A stretch of 37,359 nucleotides of DNA from an uncultured Desulfobacterales bacterium (lineage in GTDB: Bacteria; Desulfobacterota; Desulfobacteria; Desulfobacterales; JAFDCJ01). The first letter of the stretch is position 1, and every line of letters begins with the position of its first letter. Below, one piece after another: positions 31,487 through 37,359 of this stretch. The translations under genes and the position numbers were made by a program. The DNA lies in contig CALZJV010000168.1 in NCBI GenBank assembly GCA_945787595.1, positions 1-37,359 of the forward strand. Direction: 5' to 3'. The notes under the pieces are model-generated. The model searched no databases. It saw only the letters and a list, made by a program, of their open reading frames with translations, and had not been told where the DNA came from.

Positions 31487-32635
31487 CTATTTCAGCGCTT
31501 CTTCCCTCTTAAACTTGCGGGCGGGTGAAAATTCTTTCAAAATTAAATTATCGATTTCATTCCTGCTGCCGGCTATCGTCCGAGCAGCCGTTTCGGCGAT
31601 TCCGGGCGCCAGCATCAACCCCTGGCCGCACATGCCGGTGGCATGGAACAATCCTTTGATTTCACGGTTCCATCCAATCAGCGGCGAGCCGTCCGGCGTC
31701 ATGGGATAAAGGCCCCGCCAGGTCCGGCGGACTCGCAGGTTCTTCAGCCGGGGCAGAAGGGTCACCATGCGGGCACAGACCTGGGGCAAAAATTGCGATG
31801 TCTCGCGTTTGTCCTTTCCGATAATCGGCGGATCAGGGGTAATGCAAAAGATGACCTGACCATGTTTGTTTTGATAGAAATAATAATTTTTAGAGCCCCT
31901 CGCCGGCCGGATATCCACTACCATACACTCAAAAAATGGCTGCACCGGTTCGGTGATGGCGCCTTCATGTGAGTCGGGGGTAATCGGTAAGTCAATATTT
32001 GCGGTTTTGCAGAGCTCCGGGGAAAATGGCCCGGCGGCATCGATCACCATTGCCGCACCATATTGGGCCTTATCGGTGGCTATACCGATCACCTTGCCTT
32101 TCTGGCACTGGATTTCAGTGACTTTTTCCTTAAAATGAAACTCAGCTCCCAATTTCAGGGCTCGACTGTAGAAAGCATTCACCGCCAGCAGGGGGGAAAT
32201 GGAGCCGTCATCAGGCGATACCGTACCACCGCGTAAACCCTGCGGATTGATTCCGGGAATGATCTCCTGAATGGTTTGCGGTCCCACAACATCAATATTC
32301 AAACCGAATTTTTTCTGAACCGGCAGCAACCCTTTCAGCATCTGTTCGTCGCCCGGGCGGTACACCGGGAATACATATCCGCCTTTTAACCACTCGATGT
32401 TGTCGCCGTGCAGCTGCTGCCAGGTGGAAAATATTTCAAGAGAACGGCGACAGGTGAGTATTTTGGCGGGATCGGAATGGGTGGCTCTGATCCCGCCGAT
32501 GGCATGTTTGTTTTCCCCCTGTCCCGGTGAAGGGTGCATGTCGATAACCAGCGGTTTCATCCCTAGCTCCGCCAGGGCCATGGCTGTAGGAACCCCCACA
32601 GATCCGGCACCGACTATGATGACGTCATAGGTCAA
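31487..32635 (-). CDS. FAD-dependent amine/amino-acid dehydrogenase (DAO family, HcnC/SoxB-like)
   Basis: About 382 residues. The N-terminal FAD fingerprint (DVIIVGAGSVGVPTAMAL) and C-terminal GLFHATGMCGQGLMLAPGIA are those of the DAO family, close in layout to sarcosine oxidase beta subunit and HcnC. Likely role: oxidation of a secondary amine, amino or hydroxy acid, passing electrons to the partner encoded just upstream. A longer frame opens with TTG at 32659, but TTG 32635 follows a GAGGAG site by 8 bases and gives the usual short lead to the FAD motif. The gap to the upstream HcnAB-like gene is repeat-filled (32660-32907). Confidence 0.87.
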   Translation of the reverse strand: MTYDVIIVGAGSVGVPTAMALAELGMKPLVIDMHPSPGQGENKHAIGGIRATHSDPAKILTCRRSLEIFSTWQQLHGDNIEWLKGGYVFPVYRPGDEQMLKGLLPVQKKFGLNIDVVGPQTIQEIIPGINPQGLRGGTVSPDDGSISPLLAVNAFYSRALKLGAEFHFKEKVTEIQCQKGKVIGIATDKAQYGAAMVIDAAGPFSPELCKTANIDLPITPDSHEGAITEPVQPFFECMVVDIRPARGSKNYYFYQNKHGQVIFCITPDPPIIGKDKRETSQFLPQVCARMVTLLPRLKNLRVRRTWRGLYPMTPDGSPLIGWNREIKGLFHATGMCGQGLMLAPGIAETAARTIAGSRNEIDNLILKEFSPARKFKREEALK

Positions 32636-32659
32636 AATTAATGCTCCTCGCCCGGACAA

Positions 32660-32925
32660 CTGGAATTGATTATTGAAAATTGAAGATTGAATATTTGTGG
32701 ATGTCGCTTCGCTCTACGCTTTTTATTTTCATTTTTAATTATTTACAATTAGAATCCATTTCTCTTTTTTCGTCCCTTGTCCCTCGCCCCTCGGTTACCC
32801 AAAATCCCTCAATTTCTCAATTCCTGAATTCCTCTAATCTTCTCAACCTTTCAACTTCTGATCTTCTTTTCGTCCCTCTTCCAAGCGAAGCGGTCTTCCT
32901 TCGTCCCTCATCCCTCGCCCCTCAC
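32660..32925. repeat. TTGAAGA and CTCGCCC/CTCATCC heptamer arrays; overlap with HcnAB-like stop
   Basis: GATTGAA units at 32667-32692 are followed by a GTCGCTTCGCTCTACGC core, CTTTCAA/CTTCTGA units around 32840-32870 and CTCATCC, CTCGCCC heptamers at 32902-32925. The last five codons and TGA of the gene at 32908 are read from this array. Confidence 0.75.
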
Positions 32926-34989
32926 AAAGGCTCCCGCAAACACGCCGATGGGCACTTCCACGAAAAGGGGCCGGTCGACCCTGTCGGTCACCGCCGCAAA
33001 ATCGATGCCTTCTTCTTGAAATATTCGCCAGACCATGGGCCGGCAGGTCTTGGATCCACAGGCGCCCATACCTGCCCTTGTCAGCGCTTTGAGTTGATTC
33101 AAATCCCGGATGCCGTCCCGGATGGCAGCCCGAATCTCACCGGCTGTAACGCGTTCGCAGCGGCAGACGATGGCATCATCCGGCGGTGGCTCCTTTTCAT
33201 AGATGGTGGATGGCTCGATTTGTTTTTCCTGGACCCATATTCCCACCGCCGCTTTGGCCACCGCGTTGTCGAGTCGTACCTGAACCAAAAGGGTTCCGGG
33301 GTATTTTCGCCGGACTTTCACCTCTTCAACCGTAAAGTAGCCTAGCACGGCACCGTCAATGTCCGTTATCGGAACCTTTTGGCCCACTTGGACCTGATCC
33401 CTCCAGACTTCATAGGGAAAGGTCACCAGGGGATGCTGCCGGTCTTGCCGGTAATCTACCATCGAAACCGAAAGTCCGGGGCAGACGGCGACACAGCTGG
33501 CACAACCCGTACACAAATCCAGATCGACCATATACGGCAAGCCGGTAATTTTATCCCCCTCTGTTTTCACGGCGCCCACCGGGCATACCGAGGTACAGGG
33601 ATTGCAGGGCACCTCCTGGTAGCAGTGAAATATCGGAAAAACACCGTCCTCTTTTGCAGGCGGTTCGTGTCTGGCCTGCCGTCCCGGTTTTGATTTTAAG
33701 ATGGTGGCCTTTTCGTCCCATTCTTTGGGGATTTGCTCTGTATCGATACCGAGGGATTGAGCGATTTTACAACCCTCGATTTTTCCGGTGAACATAGCGG
33801 CGGAGGCTTCTGCAATTTCGCTGGCATCACCGGCGCAAAAAACATCCATTTTCCATTGCCTGGCTTTGAGATAAAACTCGTTGACCTCGGCAAGCCCTAC
33901 GGCGATCAATACCGTATCGACTTTAAAGGTTTTATGAGAGTCCTCGATGACCCTCCAATCCTCGTCGAGACGACCAATGGTGACCGACTCAACCTTGTCC
34001 CTTCCATTGGCGCAAATCACTGTGTGGCCGGCATATATGGGGACCCCCAGCCGTTTGAGTTTGTCAGCATGCACCTTGTATCCGCCGACATTGGGCAGGG
34101 CCTCGATGAGGGCCACCACTGCAATGCCGGCCTGAATGGCATGATAGCCGGCAATAAGACCCACGTTGCCGCCGCCAACGATTAAAACTTTCTGCGAGGA
34201 TTTAACCAGATCGCGATTTACCAGGGTCTGAAAGGCCCCGGCACCGTATACGCCCGGCAAGGTGTTGCCCGGAAAAGACAGCATCTTTTCCCTGGCGCCG
34301 GTAGCCACCAGAAGTTTTTTGGGCTTTATTTTGTGGTAACGATGGTCTTTGACCACCCCCACTATTTGGTCGGAAAATACCGCCACGGCAGTGGTATTTA
34401 ACCAAACTTCCACTGAATCCTGCAATGAAAGGTCTTGCTGCAGAATTTTTGCAATTTCAAAGCCGCGGGTTCCGGCATGGGTATCCTCTACGGAACCGAA
34501 AAATTTATGGGTCTGAAGTACCAGCTTGCCACCCAGCCGATCCTTATCATCCACGATGAGGGTTTTGACACCGAGTTTGCCCAACTCGATAGCTGCCGCC
34601 AGCCCCGCCGGACCAGCCCCGATGATCAATACGTCTACTTTCCTGGTGGACACTTCAGCGGGCGCCGGCAAGCGGTCGTCGGCCGGCAGCTTCGGAAGCC
34701 CTTCCACGCTTTGCACGACCATCCCGTCAAACAGCGGGGTCATGCAGGCTTTAACTGAAATTTTGTCGGCAATGACCATGCACTGGGAGCACTGGCCGTT
34801 GGCACAGAAAATGCCCTGGGGACTGTTGTCTTTGGGGTGGTGGCCGAAGATATGAATACCGCAGGCAAATAGTGCCGAAGAGATCATCTCCCCTTCAAAT
34901 CCAGTCATTTGTTCACCATTCCAGGTGAAGGTCGCTACTTTTTTTTGAGGAATTTTAAGAATCGGGTGTTTGGTAATTCTATGTTTCAT
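32908..34989 (-). CDS. Multidomain FAD/NAD iron-sulfur oxidoreductase (HcnAB-like fusion with 4Fe-4S and BFD domains)
   Basis: 693 residues. Domains: a HcnA-like [2Fe-2S] ferredoxin (about 20-95; IFCANGQCSQCMV and a later Cys), an FAD pyridine nucleotide-disulfide oxidoreductase domain (IIGAGPAGLAAAIEL; VLIVGGGNVGLIAGYH), two [4Fe-4S] motifs (PCNPCTSVCPVGAV; LCTGCASCVAVCPG), a beta domain, and a BFD-like [2Fe-2S] domain (VCRCERVTAGEI, CGSKTCRP). This is the alpha subunit layout of HcnAB, sarcosine or proline dehydrogenases with an added ferredoxin insert, which would let it feed ferredoxin or a membrane carrier. Together with the DAO gene downstream it likely forms a heteromeric amine or amino-acid dehydrogenase. 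ATG 34989 lacks a clear ribosome site. Confidence 0.88.
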   Translation of the reverse strand: MKHRITKHPILKIPQKKVATFTWNGEQMTGFEGEMISSALFACGIHIFGHHPKDNSPQGIFCANGQCSQCMVIADKISVKACMTPLFDGMVVQSVEGLPKLPADDRLPAPAEVSTRKVDVLIIGAGPAGLAAAIELGKLGVKTLIVDDKDRLGGKLVLQTHKFFGSVEDTHAGTRGFEIAKILQQDLSLQDSVEVWLNTTAVAVFSDQIVGVVKDHRYHKIKPKKLLVATGAREKMLSFPGNTLPGVYGAGAFQTLVNRDLVKSSQKVLIVGGGNVGLIAGYHAIQAGIAVVALIEALPNVGGYKVHADKLKRLGVPIYAGHTVICANGRDKVESVTIGRLDEDWRVIEDSHKTFKVDTVLIAVGLAEVNEFYLKARQWKMDVFCAGDASEIAEASAAMFTGKIEGCKIAQSLGIDTEQIPKEWDEKATILKSKPGRQARHEPPAKEDGVFPIFHCYQEVPCNPCTSVCPVGAVKTEGDKITGLPYMVDLDLCTGCASCVAVCPGLSVSMVDYRQDRQHPLVTFPYEVWRDQVQVGQKVPITDIDGAVLGYFTVEEVKVRRKYPGTLLVQVRLDNAVAKAAVGIWVQEKQIEPSTIYEKEPPPDDAIVCRCERVTAGEIRAAIRDGIRDLNQLKALTRAGMGACGSKTCRPMVWRIFQEEGIDFAAVTDRVDRPLFVEVPIGVFAGAFVRGEG

Positions 34990-34995
34990 TACAAA

Positions 34996-35472
34996 AAGAT
35001 AATTATTAATTATTAATGTTTATTTTTAAATTCAAAGCTAAAAATCAAAATTAATACTGCCTATTCCTTCAATTCTAAATTTATAATCCAAAATTCAAAA
35101 CTACAGTTTTTTGTAATCGTTAAATTAATAATTCAAAATTCAGAACTCAAAATTCAAAATTTAAAATTTTGGTCCATGCAAACTGCATCTCACTTTTCAC
35201 CTAATTTTTGTTCCTTTCACCCTTCACTTCTCAACCACACACCTTCTCATCATCCCAACCTCTATCTCTATCACTTCTCTTCTTCCTATCTTCTATTATT
35301 CTCACTCGCCTTTCGTCAATCGTCCCTCATTCTTTCTAACTTTCTCACCTTCTAATCTTCTAGTTCGTCCTTCGTCTCTCGCCCCTCGTCTTTCGTTACT
35401 TCCGCATTCCGCATTCCCACTTCCCTCCGGGGCCTAGGCCTCTATGTCCCCTCCGGGCCGGAGGCCGCATTC
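34996..35472. repeat. AT-rich ATTCAAA heptamers, then pyrimidine-rich CTCGTCC/CTTCTCA arrays up to the fadR stop
   Basis: ATTCAAA-type heptamers occupy about 35090-35170. CTTCTCAC-like octamers and TCGTCCT/TCGCCCC heptamers run from 35215 to 35400, CCGCATT units from 35401, and the 18-base GC-rich segment at 35455-35472 overlaps the fadR-like stop codon (35471-35473). This fills the 481-base gap; no gene is seen in it. Confidence 0.75.
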
Positions 35473-36214
35473 AAACACTTCTCACCGTCTCACCTTCTTT
35501 CTTTGCTGCCCACATTTCCATATGCCGGCTGAATCGCAGCACATGATTCCGCGCCAGTTTTCGTGCGAGATCTGCCTGACCGTTTTCCACCGCCTGGATG
35601 ATCTCGCACAGATCCTGATAGTTTTCGCAGAGCTCACGGTTTTCCATGGAAAGAAAGCGATCGTAGTAACGATGGATATTGTCGTGAATTGAGTGCAGCA
35701 CGGAGATATAAATCGGATTTCCGGTAATAACCGCCAGATTCATGTGAATTTGCTTGTCAAGGGTGATAAAGGCATTGCGCTGGGAACTTCCCTGATCAAC
35801 GCATTTGTGTGCTTGCGCCAGAAGCTGCCTGAGGTTTTTAATGTCATCGGCGGTGTGCCGTTCAGCGGCATGCGCCGCCACGATGCCTTCCACATCTTCA
35901 CGAAATTCCGCCAGATGGCCCAACGAAATATTTTGCGAGCGGATCAACAGACCGATGCTTTCCCTGACCTGTTCGGCATCGATGGATTTGACCACCGAAC
36001 CGCCGCCGACACCCAACCTGATTTCAATCAAGCCTTTTTGCTCCAAAACCCGCAAGGCCTCACGAAGAGTTCCGCGGCTGATATTAAACATTTCTTTAAG
36101 TTCGCGTTCAGCCGGCAGCGTCTCACCGGTTTTCAGCCGGCCGTCGAAAATTGCCTCCTGGATTTGTTCGACCACGTCCTGAAAGACTTTGGTTTGCTTG
36201 GCCGCCTGAAACAT
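35471..36214 (-). CDS. FadR-subfamily GntR transcription regulator
   Basis: 247 residues. A GntR winged helix at about 10-75 (GETLPAERELKEMFNISRGT, LREALRVLEQKGLIEIR) is followed by an all-helical FCD ligand domain (about 95-230) with Asp/His residues suitable for metal binding (LDKQIHMNLA, HSIHDNIHRY, and His in the last helix). FCD regulators usually sense organic acids. ATG 36214 follows AAGAGG by 6 bases; a GTG two codons earlier overlaps that site. A perfect GntR-type operator sits in its promoter (36312-36326), so autorepression is likely; it probably also controls the dehydrogenase and aor genes downstream, though I see no second operator there. Confidence 0.92.
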   Translation of the reverse strand: MFQAAKQTKVFQDVVEQIQEAIFDGRLKTGETLPAERELKEMFNISRGTLREALRVLEQKGLIEIRLGVGGGSVVKSIDAEQVRESIGLLIRSQNISLGHLAEFREDVEGIVAAHAAERHTADDIKNLRQLLAQAHKCVDQGSSQRNAFITLDKQIHMNLAVITGNPIYISVLHSIHDNIHRYYDRFLSMENRELCENYQDLCEIIQAVENGQADLARKLARNHVLRFSRHMEMWAAKKEGETVRSV

Positions 36215-36311
36215 GGACACCTCTTTTTAATATCTTCGAATTATTAATGAATTAAAATTTCTAAAGCAATTATTCTCCACCGCCAGTGAATTAGTGCGGA
36301 GAATTTATCTC

Positions 36312-36356
36312 AATGGTTAGACCATTATAAATACCCCGGGTTTGGATGGGTGTCAA
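36312..36356 (-). promoter_or_regulatory. Promoter and palindromic operator of the FadR-type regulator
   Basis: On the minus strand TTGACA (36351-36356) and TATTTA (36328-36333) are 17 bases apart. Directly downstream lies AATGGTTAGACCATT (36312-36326), a perfect palindrome of the TGGT-N3-ACCA type bound by FCD-class GntR proteins. Binding there would block transcription initiation. Confidence 0.72.
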
Positions 36357-36369
36357 GACGATTTTCCAA

Positions 36370-36410
36370 TTGACAAACCAAATTTCGAGTATATACTAAA
36401 AATATATACT
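36370..36410 (+). promoter_or_regulatory. vapBC promoter and operator
   Basis: TTGACA (36370-36375) and TATACT (36392-36397) with a 16-base spacer form a strong sigma70-type promoter. The -10 box lies in the perfect palindrome AGTATATACT (36388-36397), and a second half-like ATATATACT is at 36402-36410; VapB or VapBC probably binds here to repress. Confidence 0.7.
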
Positions 36411-36429
36411 GATAATGAGGAGGTTAACG

Positions 36430-36666
36430 ATGAAAACGGCAAAATTGTTTAAAAACGGGCAAAGCCAAGCTGTAAGATTACCAAAGGAATTTAGAATTGC
36501 TGGAAGTGAGGTGTATATTAAAAAACAAGGCGTGGCAATTATCCTGTTACCTAAAGAAAAGTCATGGGAACCTCTTTTTGACAGCCTAAACCATTTCACG
36601 AAAGATTTTAGAATCGAACGAAATCAACCCGGGGAAAATCAAAAACGGGAGCCAATGTTCAAATGA
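36430..36666 (+). CDS. vapB: Antitoxin VapB (AbrB/MazE-type swapped-hairpin domain)
   Basis: 78 residues. MKTAKLFKNGQSQAVRLPKE is the classic VapB AbrB-fold N-terminus; the C-terminal third is charged and would wrap around the toxin. ATG 36430 has AGGAGG 6 bases upstream, which excludes the earlier in-frame ATG at 36415. It overlaps vapC by four bases (ATGA). Confidence 0.93.
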   Translation: MKTAKLFKNGQSQAVRLPKEFRIAGSEVYIKKQGVAIILLPKEKSWEPLFDSLNHFTKDFRIERNQPGENQKREPMFK

Positions 36667-37067
36667 AATATCTCCTGGACACAAATATTTGCATATATAT
36701 TATCAATGATAAACCAAAAAAAATATTGAGAAAATTTGAACGATATCCCAGTCATGAATTTGGGATTTCTTCGATAACGCAAGCAGAATTGCAGTATGGG
36801 GTTGCCAAAAGCAAAAGTAAAAAAACAAATCAATTAGCTCTCGACGAATTCTTGCTGCCACTGACGATATTGCCCTTTTACGGCCCAAAACTGGTTGCAT
36901 GCTATGGGGAAATTAGGGCTTTGTTGGAATCGAAGGGTAAAACCATAGGTCCTCTTGATATGCTGATCGCTGCCCATGCATTGAGTCTGGATCTAACGAT
37001 CATTTCAAACAATATCAAAGAATTTTCACGGGTGCCAAACCTCAAATGCGATAATTGGGTCTTCTGA
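36663..37067 (+). CDS. vapC: Toxin VapC (PIN-domain ribonuclease)
   Basis: 134 residues, PIN domain. Acidic metal-binding residues are visible: Asp6 (LLDTNICIY), Glu42 (ITQAELQYGV) and Asp99 (IGPLDMLIAAHA); the fourth position is Asn in SNN, as in many VapC/MvpA proteins, followed by EFSRVPNL and a terminal NW. Such toxins cleave specific RNAs, often initiator tRNA, when VapB is lost. The pair may stabilise this region; no mobile-element genes are beside it. Confidence 0.95.
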   Translation: MKYLLDTNICIYIINDKPKKILRKFERYPSHEFGISSITQAELQYGVAKSKSKKTNQLALDEFLLPLTILPFYGPKLVACYGEIRALLESKGKTIGPLDMLIAAHALSLDLTIISNNIKEFSRVPNLKCDNWVF

Positions 37068-37202
37068 GAATACAGCACAGTGGATAGTATCAACTTGATT
37101 TCTATCGGGGCTTTGTTCAGAGGAGGTTGATTACTGCGTTGTGAGATAGTAGAATGGGTTGATTCGGTTGATTGAATTGAGTAAGCTGATTAGGTCGACG
37201 AA

Positions 37203-37335
37203 GAGAATTTTAAATTCTTAGTTTTGAATTTGAAATTAAGCATTAAAAATTAAGAATTATCTTTTCACTTTCTTTTCGCCTTCTCAGCTTCCTAACTTCC
37301 GATCTTCCCAGCTTCTCATCCGCATTCTATCTAAG
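37203..37335. repeat. AT-rich dispersed repeat and CTTCCCAG octamers at window end
   Basis: 37218-37258 is a second copy of the AT-rich 41-base segment at 6842-6882. It is followed by CTTTTCAC and CTTCTCAG, CTTCCTAA, CTTCCGAT, CTTCCCAG octamers (37262-37320). No gene is visible from 37068 to 37359. Confidence 0.7.
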
Positions 37336-37359
37336 CCCATCCATAAATCGGTTAAAATC

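Noticed and set aside
36430..37067. Genomic island or prophage at the right end
   Set aside because: A lone vapBC pair without integrase, tRNA, attachment repeats or phage genes is not enough.

Overview
The window looks like a chromosomal piece of an anaerobic, Gram-negative, sulfate-reducer-like bacterium, most probably Desulfobacterota (Desulfobacterales or a relative). This rests on gene content: a methylenetetrahydrofolate reductase cluster wired to NADH and heterodisulfide-reductase modules, an HdrC-type protein, a tungsten-type aldehyde:ferredoxin oxidoreductase, type IV pilus motors, and a grpE-dnaK / tilS-ftsH-folP housekeeping layout. No species can be named from this alone.

Layout. 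1-10.8 kb (minus strand): a co-directional redox cluster. In order of transcription it holds a MetF paralog, a broken NuoG/FdhA-like iron-sulfur protein, NuoE, a broken NuoF fused to a GltD-like NAD(P)H/FAD module, MetV, MetF and HdrC. Together these look like a soluble, possibly electron-bifurcating, NADH-linked methylene-THF reductase of the Wood-Ljungdahl pathway. 10.9-13.6 kb: a PAS histidine kinase and a MerR-like-HTH/receiver regulator just upstream. 13.7-15.0 kb: a ferritin-like protein and a universal stress protein. 15.4-18.6 kb: dnaK, grpE and a large-type SRP RNA. 18.7-23.1 kb (plus strand): tilS, ftsH (frame broken) and folP. 23.5-28.2 kb: a zinc-ribbon/pseudo-receiver protein, two PilT-family ATPases, DivIVA and YggT. 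28.5-36.2 kb: MoaD-like protein, aldehyde:ferredoxin oxidoreductase, two flavoprotein dehydrogenase subunits (HcnC-like and HcnAB-like) and a FadR-type regulator with a visible operator. 36.4-37.1 kb: a vapBC toxin-antitoxin pair.

The most striking property is in the non-coding DNA. Nearly every intergenic gap, even inside operon-like clusters, is built from degenerate short tandem arrays with a strict unit of 7 bases (sometimes 8, rarely 9-10). Many unrelated sequence families share that unit length. Arrays often occur as inverted arms around a core and commonly lie flush with gene 3' ends, supplying the last codons and stop codon of at least six genes. Two dispersed copies of one element differ by 21 and 7 bases, whole multiples of the unit. 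These resemble, by period, the heptameric STRR repeats known from filamentous cyanobacteria, but here with great family diversity.

Three otherwise conserved genes (nuoG/fdhA-like, nuoF-gltD, ftsH) each carry one internal out-of-frame deletion whose joint falls at a short sequence shared by both flanks. This is either an assembly problem or a sign of short-repeat-mediated deletion in this genome. No tRNA, rRNA, CRISPR array, transposase or phage gene was seen.
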